Positions 6,361 to 13,041 of a stretch of 18,973 nucleotides of DNA are shown piece after piece. The first letter of the stretch is position 1. Every line of letters begins with the position of its first letter. A model generated the notes under the pieces. It made no database searches, had not been told where the DNA came from, and saw only the letters and a program-made list of their open reading frames with translations. A program made the position numbers and the translations under genes. Origin of the DNA: UBA5499 sp002426275 (GTDB lineage Bacteria; Bacillota; DTU084); contig CALASN010000173.1 in NCBI GenBank assembly GCA_937888735.1, positions 1-18,973 on the forward strand, read 5' to 3'.

Positions 6361-8036
6361 ATGAGGAACAGGTCTTTCCGCGCTATCTATTTTCCGTGGA
6401 TCTGACTCAGATCCGGCAGCATACTTTCGATTATCTGGTGGTTGGCGCGGGGATTGCAGGACTTTCCAGCGCCTTGTCTTTTGACCCAGGGGAGCGGATT
6501 CTTGTTGTGAGCAAACAAGAGCTGGAAGGAAGCAATACCTATCACGCTCAGGGAGGCATCGCCGCTGTTTTAGATGAGCGGGATTCCACGGATCTGCATT
6601 TCGCGGATACCATGAGAGCGGGAGCAGGTCTTTGTGAGCCTGCGCCGGTAAGGATCCTGGTGGAAGAAGGCCCTCAGCGGGTGAAAGAATTGCGCGCTAA
6701 AGGCGTTCCCTTCGATCAGGAGCGAGGCAGTATTGCCCTCACCAAGGAAGGCGCCCATAGCCGCAGGCGGGTCTGGCATGCCAACGGGGATGCCACTGGA
6801 AAGGCGATCGCTGAAACCTTGTTGGCTCGCACCGGGGAACAAGCCAATATCGCTCTGCGGCCGGACATGATGCTGGTGGATCTCATTACCCAGCCGTCAG
6901 GAGCAGGAGGCCGGCTCCGGCTGGCCCAGGCCCAGGAATTGACTCCGCGTTTCACAGGAGCCCGGTGCCTTGGCGGGTTGTTTCTCACGCAACAAGGAAA
7001 GCTCGAGGTAGTCTGGGCGCGCGGGGTAATCTTGGCCACAGGCGGCGCAGGGCAGCTCTATGAATATACCACCAATCCGGATTCTGCCACTGCCACGGGC
7101 CTTGCCATAGCCCTGCGGGCAGGAGGAACTTTGGCGGATTTGGAGTTTGTCCAGTTTCATCCCACCGCCCTTTACCTTCCGCCGGCGCCGCGTTTTCTGA
7201 TCTCAGAGGCAGTGCGGGGCGAGGGAGCCGTTCTCCGCAATGTATCCGGAGAGCGGTTTATGCCTAAATATCATAAGCTGGCGGAGTTAGCGCCCAGAGA
7301 CGTAGTCTCGAGAGCGATCATGCGAGAGCTCAAAAAAACAGATTCCAAATGCGTCTACCTTGACTTGTCCATGCTCTCAGACTCGCTCATTAAGGCGCGT
7401 TTTCCAACGATCTACCGTCGCTGTCTGCGCTTTGGCCTGGACATAACGAAGGAAATGATCCCTGTGGCTCCGGCAGCCCATTACATGATGGGAGGAATCG
7501 CGACGGATCTCAACGGCCGGACAGGAATCGCGGGCCTATACGCTGCCGGCGAGGCTGCCTGCACAGGCGTTCATGGAGCAAACCGTCTGGCCTCTAATTC
7601 CTTGGTGGAGGGGGCTGTATTCGGCCGTAGAGCCGCGTTTAGCGCCAGCGCCGAGAGCCTCGCGCCTGCTGAGCTGGCCGACCTCACCGGGCAGTTTCAT
7701 ACCCTCGCGGGCGCGGCGGCGCCCAGCAGCTCTTCGGCCGCTTCCCAGTTGGTAAAGCAATTACAGAGCATTATGAACGATTATGTGGGAATGGAGCGAG
7801 AGGATTCACAGCTCGCCCGGGGCTTGGAAGAGCTGACGGATTTGCTGGCGCAAAATAGAGCCCAGGTCGCGCTTGAGCAAGCTTGGATCGAGTGCGAAGA
7901 CATGCTGACCGTAGCTGTGGCGCTGGCGCGCGCGGCGGCTAAGCGCCAGGAAAGCCGCGGCGGGCACGAGCGGTTGGATTTTCCCAAGCGCGATGACGAA
8001 CATTGGCAGCGTCATCTCTTGATTAATTTAAAATAG
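6357..8036 (+). CDS. nadB: L-aspartate oxidase
   Basis: NadB is an FAD enzyme that oxidises L-aspartate to iminoaspartate, the substrate of NadA; in anaerobes fumarate usually replaces oxygen as acceptor. The 559-aa protein has the FAD-binding start DYLVVGAGIAGLSSAL (about 24-39), GSNTYHAQGGIAAV, RRVWHANGDATGKAI, FHPTALY, SEAVRGEGAVL, ELAPRDVVSRAI, the PAAHYMMGGI segment and the closing FAD motif GLYAAGEAACTGVHGANRLASNSLVEG. The C-terminal helical domain is also present. All of these fit aspartate oxidase better than succinate dehydrogenase flavoprotein, and the nadA/nadC neighbours settle it. The ATG overlaps the nadA stop (ATGA) and has only a weak binding site, so it is probably translationally coupled. 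Confidence 0.97.
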   Translation: MNEEQVFPRYLFSVDLTQIRQHTFDYLVVGAGIAGLSSALSFDPGERILVVSKQELEGSNTYHAQGGIAAVLDERDSTDLHFADTMRAGAGLCEPAPVRILVEEGPQRVKELRAKGVPFDQERGSIALTKEGAHSRRRVWHANGDATGKAIAETLLARTGEQANIALRPDMMLVDLITQPSGAGGRLRLAQAQELTPRFTGARCLGGLFLTQQGKLEVVWARGVILATGGAGQLYEYTTNPDSATATGLAIALRAGGTLADLEFVQFHPTALYLPPAPRFLISEAVRGEGAVLRNVSGERFMPKYHKLAELAPRDVVSRAIMRELKKTDSKCVYLDLSMLSDSLIKARFPTIYRRCLRFGLDITKEMIPVAPAAHYMMGGIATDLNGRTGIAGLYAAGEAACTGVHGANRLASNSLVEGAVFGRRAAFSASAESLAPAELADLTGQFHTLAGAAAPSSSSAASQLVKQLQSIMNDYVGMEREDSQLARGLEELTDLLAQNRAQVALEQAWIECEDMLTVAVALARAAAKRQESRGGHERLDFPKRDDEHWQRHLLINLK

Positions 8037-8045
8037 GTGAATGAA

Positions 8046-8867
8046 ATGAACTGGCAATTAAACGAATTTTTGAAATCCGCCTTGGCCGAAGATTTGGGGC
8101 GGGGAGATATAACCAGCGAGGTTCTAATACCGGAAAATCTCAAGGCAAAGGCTGTCTTCCTTTTCAAAGAAGAAGGAGTAGTTTGCGGGCTGCCGCAAGT
8201 CCAAGCATTGTTTCGTCTCCTTGCGGCGGATGAGTTTCAGAGCATCCGCGAAGAAGGGCAGCTGGTTCCCGCGGGGACTGCGGTGGCCAAAATTTCAGGC
8301 TCTGCCCGCTGTCTGCTTGCAGGGGAAAGGGTGGCGTTGAATTTGCTGCAGCATCTCAGCGGCATTGCCACTCGCACGAGGCGACTGGCGGCTTTGCTCA
8401 CCCCGTACAAGGCCAAACTCACGGACACCAGAAAAACTACGCCGCTTTTGCGCTCCCTGGAAAAGTACGCAGTGCGGGTAGGCGGCGGCAAAAATCACCG
8501 CTTCGGTCTTGATGACGCCGTTTTAATCAAAGACAATCATCTGACCCTGGTGGACGTAAAGACGGCCGTGGCCAGAGCGCGGGAGGTTATTCCCCATACC
8601 ATGAAAATTGAGGTGGAGACGGAAAACGCCCGGGAAGTCTTGGACGCTTTGGAGGCGGGAGCTGATATCATCATGTTGGACAACATGCCCCCTGGGCAGA
8701 TGGCGCAGATGGTTGAGCTCATAGCAGGCCGCGCGATTGTGGAAGCCTCGGGAGGAATTACGGCTCAGACCATAGTGGAGGTGGCGCAGACAGGAGTGGA
8801 TTATATTTCCGTCGGGAGCCTGACTCATTCGGTCAAGGCCATAGATATCAGTTTGGATTTCCAATAG
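8046..8867 (+). CDS. nadC: Nicotinate-nucleotide pyrophosphorylase (quinolinate phosphoribosyltransferase)
   Basis: NadC converts quinolinate and phosphoribosyl pyrophosphate to nicotinate mononucleotide and CO2, completing the de novo branch begun by NadB and NadA. The 273-aa protein shows AEDLGRGDITSE near the N-terminus, ERVALNLLQHLSGIATRTR, the phosphoribosyl/quinolinate site DTRKTTPLLRSLEKYAVRVG, GGKNHRFGLDDAVLIKDNH, IEVETENAREVLDA, IIMLDNMPP, EASGGI and DYISVGSLTHSV. I chose the ATG at 8046 because AGGTGA (8035-8040) lies 5 nt before it; a GTG at 8037 would place the binding site inside the gene. It follows the nadB stop directly and is the last gene of the operon, with a hairpin 7 nt after its stop. 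Confidence 0.97.
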   Translation: MNWQLNEFLKSALAEDLGRGDITSEVLIPENLKAKAVFLFKEEGVVCGLPQVQALFRLLAADEFQSIREEGQLVPAGTAVAKISGSARCLLAGERVALNLLQHLSGIATRTRRLAALLTPYKAKLTDTRKTTPLLRSLEKYAVRVGGGKNHRFGLDDAVLIKDNHLTLVDVKTAVARAREVIPHTMKIEVETENAREVLDALEAGADIIMLDNMPPGQMAQMVELIAGRAIVEASGGITAQTIVEVAQTGVDYISVGSLTHSVKAIDISLDFQ

Positions 8868-8874
8868 CACGAAA

Positions 8875-8903
8875 AGAAGAGGACGGCTCAGCCGTCCTCT
8901 TCT
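8875..8903. terminator. Convergent terminator between nadC and htrA
   Basis: AGAAGAGGACGG (8875-8886) pairs perfectly with CCGTCCTCTTCT (8892-8903) around CTCAG. The T-rich run on the minus strand (CTTCTTTTCG) suits termination of htrA, and the moderately T-rich 3' side suits nadC. It touches the htrA stop codon. Probably bidirectional. Confidence 0.75.
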
Positions 8904-10072
8904 CAGTTATTGATTTGAGGTTTTTCACCGATCTTCACTTTGATGGTTTTCAGATTGCCATCCCGAAGAACCAGGAAAGTTGCTTCATCGCCGACTTTCA
9001 GCCGGTTGACGATTTTCTGCACATCCTCGATTTTCTCGATCTTCTGGCGATTGATCTCGCGGATCACGTCGCCGGCTTTCAGACCTGCTTTGGCGGCCGA
9101 GCTGTCTTTAACGACAGAACGAATCAGTACGCCGCGGGTGTCGCCCAATTGCAGGTACTCGCTTAATTGTTCGTCTAAGCCCTGATAATAAATTCCCAGA
9201 TACGGTCTGCTGACTTTACCCGTATCCAGAAGCTCCGAGACGATATCTTTTATTGTGTTAATGGGGATGGCAAAACCGATCCCTTGCGCCTGAGAGTTAA
9301 CTGCGGTATTGATGCCGATTACTTCGCCGTTGAGGTTCAAAAGCGGTCCGCCGCTGTTCCCCGGGTTGATGGCAGCGTCTGTCTGCATCAGATTCGGATA
9401 AGTCCGGGCTTTGCCTTGACTGTCCGGAATGCTGATTTCCCTGCCCTTGGCGCTCAAAACGCCGGCGGTTACAGTATGGTCCAGCTGGTAAGGATTACCG
9501 ATGGCGATCACCCATTCGCCAACCCGGGTTTTATCTGAATCACCCATTTTGGCCACGGGCAGGTTTTTGGCGTTTTTAATTTTAATGATGGCCAGATCCA
9601 GATTCGCATCAGCCCATTTCAATTCGGCATCGTACTCGTCCTTGCCCTGCAGAGTCACCGTAATTTTTTCCGCGCCGTCTACAACGTGATAGTTGGTAAC
9701 CGTATAACCGTCTGGGCTGATGATGAACCCGCTACCTACGCCTTCACCGGGCTGAGGCTGCTCTTGGAAAGGAAAGAAGTCGCCAAAGAAGTCGTCAAAG
9801 AAAGAATCGCCGAAAGGATTCTTAGCGCGTCCTTGCTCCTTCGCTTTATAAGTGGTTTTAATGTAAATTACAGCAGGGCCAACCTCTTCGGCAATATCAG
9901 CCACGGCATTTTGGTCGTTTATTATGGTGCGATTGCCTGCAAGCTGTGGCGTAGCGTGGGATTCAGGCGGCGAAAGCGATACCGCCAAAGCTCCTACGAG
10001 AAAAGCAATAACCAGGAACAAAGAGAGAATAATGTGCTGAGGTCGAATCTTTTGCCATTTGAACTTCATCAT
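8903..10072 (-). CDS. htrA: HtrA/DegP-type membrane-anchored serine protease
   Basis: HtrA proteases degrade or refold damaged proteins on the outer face of the membrane. The 389-aa protein begins with a basic segment and one hydrophobic anchor (about residues 13-33, no clear cleavage site), as in Firmicutes HtrA. The trypsin-like domain carries the triad His129 (TNYHVV), Asp159 (NLDLAII) and Ser240 (GNSGGPLL). A Phe/Asp-rich stretch around FFDDFFGDFFPF sits in the LA-loop position that gates the active site. One PDZ domain follows (about residues 290-380, with YLGIYYQGL and GLKAGDVI). Two ATG codons in tandem could start it, and the AAGG just before them is too close to decide between them. 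The gene is convergent with nadC and divergent from birA, with its own promoter. The symbol is family level only. Confidence 0.94.
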   Translation of the reverse strand: MMKFKWQKIRPQHIILSLFLVIAFLVGALAVSLSPPESHATPQLAGNRTIINDQNAVADIAEEVGPAVIYIKTTYKAKEQGRAKNPFGDSFFDDFFGDFFPFQEQPQPGEGVGSGFIISPDGYTVTNYHVVDGAEKITVTLQGKDEYDAELKWADANLDLAIIKIKNAKNLPVAKMGDSDKTRVGEWVIAIGNPYQLDHTVTAGVLSAKGREISIPDSQGKARTYPNLMQTDAAINPGNSGGPLLNLNGEVIGINTAVNSQAQGIGFAIPINTIKDIVSELLDTGKVSRPYLGIYYQGLDEQLSEYLQLGDTRGVLIRSVVKDSSAAKAGLKAGDVIREINRQKIEKIEDVQKIVNRLKVGDEATFLVLRDGNLKTIKVKIGEKPQINN

Positions 10073-10152
10073 CCTTGCCGGTCGAAGACCAGGCCTTCAC
10101 CAACCTTTCATTTATTTTATTGAGCAGGCAGCAGTTACCTGTCCATGTACCT

Positions 10153-10181
10153 ATTATATAACGTGGAGCTGGAAAAGTAAA
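10153..10181 (-). promoter_or_regulatory. Candidate htrA promoter
   Basis: On the minus strand TTTACT (10181-10176) and a perfect TATAAT (10158-10153) are 17 nt apart. Transcription would start near 10146 and give a leader of about 73 nt before the htrA ATG. The -35 end lies a few bases from the BirA-like operator of the divergent gene. I see no CtsR or CIRCE element. Confidence 0.5.
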
Positions 10182-10187
10182 ATCGAA

Positions 10188-10219
10188 TTGTCATTCAATA
10201 TATTTTTTTTAGTTGACAA
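10188..10219 (+). promoter_or_regulatory. BirA operator candidate upstream of birA
   Basis: TTGTCATTC (10188-10196), a 14-nt AT spacer, then AGTTGACAA (10211-10219). This fits the BirA box layout TTGTnAACC-N14-16-GGTTnACAA: the right half matches 8 of 9 positions, while the left half is poorer. AATTGTCA and TGACAATT form a perfect 8-bp inverted repeat around it. The right half-site contains the TTGACA -35 of the birA promoter, so bound BirA would block its own transcription. Confidence 0.6.
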
Positions 10220-10241
10220 TTTTACGGCTAAGTGGTAAAGT
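10213..10241 (+). promoter_or_regulatory. birA promoter, strong consensus
   Basis: A perfect TTGACA (10213-10218) lies 17 nt from TAAAGT (10236-10241). The expected start point is near 10248, inside the GGGAGGG binding site, so the mRNA leader would be only about 10 nt and keep part of the ribosome binding site. Confidence 0.65.
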
Positions 10242-10257
10242 ATGGGAGGGTGAAAAG

Positions 10258-11244
10258 ATGGGCAGAGATTTAGCGCAAGAGGTACTTTCGGCTCTATATC
10301 AGGCGGCAGGGCCATTGTCAGGCGAGGAGCTCGCCGGCAGACTGGCTGTCAGCAGAACGGCGATCTGGAAAGTCATCGGCAAGCTGCGCCAAGCCGGTTA
10401 CAAAATTGATGCCGCTCCCAATCGAGGCTATGCGCTCATGGGCCAAGTCGATATCCCCTATCCGGAGGAAGTGCAAAGAGGCCTCGCCACCGAGGCATTC
10501 GGCCGTAACCTATTGTATTTCAGACAATTGGCCTCGACCTCCGATCAGCTGAGAGGTTTAGCCAGGGAGGAAGCGGCGGAAGGCACGGTTGTGATTGCCG
10601 ATGCGCAGCTGAAAGGTAAAGGCAGGTGGGGCAGAACTTGGTTTGCCACCCAAGGCGAAAACCTTACGTTCTCGATCTTGCTGCGTCCAACAATTGAGCC
10701 GCGCATGGCAGGACTGTTGGCGCCTTTGGTGGGGGTCGCGTGTCTGAAAGTCCTCACAGGCGAGCCTTATGGCGTAGCGTGCGCCTTGAAATGGCCCAAT
10801 GATCTGATGGCATCCGGCCGTAAATTGGGAGGAATTCTCATTGAGCTCAGCGCCGAGCTGGAACGGATCCATTACGTAATCGTGGGGCTGGGGCTTAACG
10901 TTAACTGTACCTTTGAAACGGCTCCCTCCGAGGTGCGAGAGCGCGCTGCATCCATGAGGCTGGTTACAGGAAAAACCTGGAGGCGCGTGCCTCTGTTGCA
11001 AAGATTGTTAGCGGCTTTGGAGCAGGAATATCGGCAGTTTTTGGCCCAGGGGCCAGGAAAGCTACTTGAGAGCTACCGCGCTTGCTGCGTCACTTTAGGA
11101 CAGGAGGTTGCAGTCTACAGCCGCGGCGAGCTGGTGGCGGCCGGACTGGCGGAGGACATTGATGAGAGCTGCAATCTGATTCTGCGCACTGAATCCGGAC
11201 TGCGCACTGTCACCAGCGGTGAAGTTTCTCTGCGCAAAGTCTGA
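10258..11244 (+). CDS. birA: Bifunctional biotin--protein ligase / biotin operon repressor
   Basis: BirA makes biotinyl-5'-AMP and transfers biotin to carrier lysines of biotin enzymes such as acetyl-CoA carboxylase; with an N-terminal DNA-binding domain it also represses biotin genes. The 328-aa protein has a helix-turn-helix (residues 5-60, core ELAGRLAVSRTAIWKVI and a wing ending NRGYAL), the catalytic GRWGRTW (122-128, the counterpart of GRGRRGRKW), KWPNDLM from Lys178, RKLGGILIEL, GLGLNVNC, and a C-terminal BPL_C domain over the last 45 residues. Start: ATG at 10258 with GGGAGGGTGA before it; a TTG at 10213 is part of the -35 and is rejected. Operators before this gene and before bioY suggest autoregulation and control of biotin uptake. 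Confidence 0.96.
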   Translation: MGRDLAQEVLSALYQAAGPLSGEELAGRLAVSRTAIWKVIGKLRQAGYKIDAAPNRGYALMGQVDIPYPEEVQRGLATEAFGRNLLYFRQLASTSDQLRGLAREEAAEGTVVIADAQLKGKGRWGRTWFATQGENLTFSILLRPTIEPRMAGLLAPLVGVACLKVLTGEPYGVACALKWPNDLMASGRKLGGILIELSAELERIHYVIVGLGLNVNCTFETAPSEVRERAASMRLVTGKTWRRVPLLQRLLAALEQEYRQFLAQGPGKLLESYRACCVTLGQEVAVYSRGELVAAGLAEDIDESCNLILRTESGLRTVTSGEVSLRKV

Positions 11245-11264
11245 GGCTTGTTTTTTTATCAATA

Positions 11265-11296
11265 TCGTCAACTTATAAATAATTATTGGTTAACAA
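11265..11296 (+). promoter_or_regulatory. BirA operator candidate upstream of bioY
   Basis: TCGTCAACT (11265-11273), a 14-nt AT-only spacer containing TATAAAT, and a consensus half-site GGTTAACAA (11288-11296). Spacing and half-sites match the BirA box, with the left half at 7 of 9. The TATAAA in the spacer is a likely -10, so binding would cover the bioY promoter. It has the same 14-nt spacing as the site before birA and lies just before a known BirA-regulated gene type. Confidence 0.7.
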
Positions 11297-11309
11297 TGAG
11301 GTGATAAAG

Positions 11310-11852
11310 TTGGAAACTAGAGAATTGACCAGGATCAGCATTTTCACTGCCATCTGCGCAGCCACAGCGCTACTGTTTCGTTTCGGCAGCTCCGTGGTTC
11401 CTTTTAGTCTTGTTACTTTTTCCTCTGTCTTAGCGGGCGCTGTCTTAGGTCCCAGACTGGGAGCAATTGCGGTGCTGGTTTACATCGCCCTGGGGCTTTT
11501 GGGACTTCCCATCTTTGCGACGCCTCCCTACGGCGGGCCTACATATCTGATGAATCCCTCTTTTGGTTATTTGCCGGGAATGGCTTTGGCGGCCTATTTC
11601 ACTGGTCTGATTCTGCGCTCAGACAGCCCCAGACGGATTCCCTGGGCTATTGTGGCTGCTGTTCTGGCGCCGTATGTGCTGGGACTTCCTTATCTGGCCG
11701 TGATCATGGCCAAGGTGGTTCATAAACCGCTGAGCTTTTCGCAATTATTGTTTACAGGGATGATACCTTTTCTGATTGGCGATTTTGTGAAGGCAGCTTG
11801 CGCTGTTTATCTAGGCGGGCTTATCCAGAGACGAATTGTCCGGGACCTTTAA
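11310..11852 (+). CDS. bioY: BioY biotin transporter, ECF substrate-binding S component
   Basis: BioY is the membrane S component that binds biotin; it works with a shared ECF module (two ATPases plus EcfT) or, in some bacteria, alone. The 180-aa protein is almost entirely hydrophobic with five to six predicted membrane helices. It shows the family blocks LGPRLGAIAVLVYIALGLLGLPIFA, a GGPTYLMNPSFGYLPG biotin-site loop, and PFLIGDFVKAACAVYLG near the end. The TTG at 11310 is chosen because GAGGTGA (11298-11304) lies 5 nt before it; a TTG at 11286 falls inside the operator. No ecfA or ecfT gene is in the window, so energising components must be encoded elsewhere if used. Probably controlled by BirA at the site just upstream. 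Confidence 0.95.
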   Translation: METRELTRISIFTAICAATALLFRFGSSVVPFSLVTFSSVLAGAVLGPRLGAIAVLVYIALGLLGLPIFATPPYGGPTYLMNPSFGYLPGMALAAYFTGLILRSDSPRRIPWAIVAAVLAPYVLGLPYLAVIMAKVVHKPLSFSQLLFTGMIPFLIGDFVKAACAVYLGGLIQRRIVRDL

Positions 11853-11872
11853 TCAAATAGGCCTTGTAAATT

Positions 11873-12019
11873 CTATGGCTTCATCTGCTGCAGCTCATTG
11901 CGGAGCATCCGCTTGATTTTGTCGCTCCTGGTTTCGCCTATTTTCTTCACAAGCGCGGGGAGTTCATTGCCCTGCGCAGGCAGAGGGGCCGCGCTGTCGG
12001 CGACGTCAATATTAGTCAT
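11873..12019 (-). CDS. Possible small protein of 48 aa, unrecognised
   Basis: An ATG-to-TAG frame starting MTNIDVADSAAPLPAQGNEL, with a basic second half (KKIGETRSDKIKRML). Composition is soluble and protein-like, but I know no family for it. GGAAGGAG lies upstream, yet it is better spaced for a 5-codon frame whose TGA overlaps this ATG; the AAGG directly before the ATG is too close. No promoter was found. A plus-strand terminator lies just beyond its start. It may equally be untranslated DNA after bioY. Confidence 0.25.
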   Translation of the reverse strand: MTNIDVADSAAPLPAQGNELPALVKKIGETRSDKIKRMLRNELQQMKP

Positions 12020-12050
12020 CCTTCGCTGTTCATCGAAACTCCTTCCCCGA

Positions 12051-12092
12051 GGAAAAGCCCTCCAGCTGCAGGATGAAGGGCTTTTCCTTTTT
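12051..12092 (+). terminator. Intrinsic terminator downstream of bioY
   Basis: GGAAAAGCCCT (12051-12061) and AGGGCTTTTCC (12077-12087) form a perfect 11-bp stem with a 15-nt loop, followed by TTTTT. Orientation is plus, so it most likely ends the birA-bioY transcript about 200 nt after the bioY stop. Confidence 0.85.
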
Positions 12093-12129
12093 GCGCGTTT
12101 GGATTAGAGCAGATAACCAGGCGGAGAAT

Positions 12130-12160
12130 CGGGTGAGAGGGGCTCAGCACCGCTCACCCG
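12130..12160. repeat. Long imperfect hairpin, REP-like in form
   Basis: CGGGTGAG (12130-12137) pairs with CTCACCCG (12153-12160). Inside, GG/CC and GC/GC also pair with two single mismatches, giving a 12-bp interrupted stem closed by a TCA loop. There is no T-run, so it is not a standard terminator. A single copy is seen here; whether it recurs in the genome is unknown. A further hairpin, GACGCGA/TCGCGTC, lies at 12224-12245. Confidence 0.4.
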
Positions 12161-12167
12161 GGCATGA

Positions 12168-12473
12168 AACGGAAAACGGGATCTGGAGTTCTCGCTATTA
12201 TATGAGGTAAACGGCGATTTTGCGACGCGACTTCTTTTTCGCGTCCATGTTTGGGATAATTTATCAGAGCGCGAAAGCAAAGACGCGGACGCGACGGATG
12301 AATTGGACGCTGCCGTGAAATCATGGCAAGTGCGGAAGAATGTTCCGGCTGTCGCGGCGTTTCGTGGGATGTGGGAATTGCCGTCTGCCCGATTTATGGC
12401 TGCGTTGAGCAAAAAGGATATGATAGCGGCGAGTGTTCCGAGGCGGCACATGAAGCATTCAAAGCCTAAATAG
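12168..12473 (+). pseudogene. Start-less open frame, possible gene remnant (low confidence)
   Basis: The frame runs about 101 codons from just after a TGA to the TAG at 12471. Its translation looks protein-like (for example LLFRVHVWDNL and PSARFMAALSKKDM, with a basic end), but no ATG or GTG opens it; the first ordinary start codon is a TTG at 12303, and no ribosome binding site precedes it. The antisense frame over this stretch is serine-rich and reads like a shadow. A plus-strand terminator lies 126 nt further on. It may be the tail of a decayed gene or chance; I do not recognise a family. Confidence 0.25.
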
Positions 12474-12598
12474 ATCGGCGCGTTCAGCGGTTACAGGGCA
12501 GGGGAGAGAACGCCAAACCCTATGAATTCACCGCCGTCATTCGGAAAGTCTTCGCTAGTTCAGGCGAGGCGAGAAAACAGTTGCCGTTTACATTTTTT

Positions 12599-12631
12599 GG
12601 GGGGCGCCGCCAATTGGCTGGCACCCTTTTT
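12599..12631 (+). terminator. Probable intrinsic terminator before the ybaB-like gene
   Basis: An interrupted GC-rich stem: GGG, GCC and GCC on the left pair with GGC, GGC and CCC on the right around an AATT loop, with small bulges, followed by TTTTT at 12627-12631. It would end any plus-strand transcript of the preceding region and so insulates the next operon, whose promoter must lie in the roughly 35 nt that follow or depend on readthrough. GCATAAAATA at 12641-12650 is a possible -10 there, with no good -35. Confidence 0.6.
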
Positions 12632-12680
12632 CTCGTTCCGGCATAAAATACCAGCAGTGAAAACAGAAGGAGGTTTTGCT

Positions 12681-13019
12681 ATGGACGGAGATCTTGGGAT
12701 GATCTATGCAAAGGTCGGTAAGCTTCAGGAACAGATGGGTCAGATCCGCGAAGAATTAGCACAGCTGAGGGTTGAAGGCGCCGCGGGCGACGGCGCGGTA
12801 AGAGCCGTGGCAAACGGACTGGGAGAGATCAAAGAAGTGATTTTAGATCCCCGCATCATTGATCTGGAGAATCTGGGAGAACTGCAAAGCATGCTTCTGA
12901 CAGCGGTGAATCAATCTCTGGCCGAAGCTAGGGAAACGGCGGGAACTTTCCTCAACAAGGCAACCGACGGCATGGCAGGGATGGTCAGCGATTTTTTAGG
13001 AGGAAGCAATCTGTTTTAA
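12681..13019 (+). CDS. YbaB/EbfC-family nucleoid-associated protein paralogue
   Basis: YbaB/EbfC proteins are small dimeric DNA-binding proteins of the nucleoid. The 112-aa sequence follows the family pattern: an N-terminal helix (YAKVGKLQEQMGQIREELAQ, about 9-28), VEGAAGDGAVRAVANGLGEIKEVILDP as the central beta-sheet block with the usual acidic residue near ILDP, and a long C-terminal helix LLTAVNQSLAEARETAG. Canonical ybaB lies between dnaX and recR; neither is here, so this is probably a second, specialised copy. Start: ATG at 12681 with AAGGAGG 7 nt before; an upstream ATG at 12522 would read through the terminator. The next gene is 22 nt away and likely cotranscribed. Family call good; cellular role unknown. 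Confidence 0.8.
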   Translation: MDGDLGMIYAKVGKLQEQMGQIREELAQLRVEGAAGDGAVRAVANGLGEIKEVILDPRIIDLENLGELQSMLLTAVNQSLAEARETAGTFLNKATDGMAGMVSDFLGGSNLF

Positions 13020-13041
13020 ATTAAGAAGAGGAGGGTCAGGG

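Noticed and set aside
8521..8870. 115-aa minus-strand frame inside nadC, and similar antisense frames throughout
   Set aside because: They mirror well-identified genes on the other strand and carry no family motifs.
11221..11260. Terminator between birA and bioY (T-run after the birA stop)
   Set aside because: Seven T residues are present, but the hairpin before them is only about 4 bp and not convincing.
12104..12451. 115-aa minus-strand frame
   Set aside because: Serine-rich, shadow-like composition, no ribosome binding site, and it crosses the palindrome and a protein-like plus frame.
12522..12680. N-terminal extension of the YbaB-like protein from an upstream ATG
   Set aside because: It would translate through a terminator hairpin; the internal ATG at 12681 has an ideal AAGGAGG site and matches the family's N-terminus.
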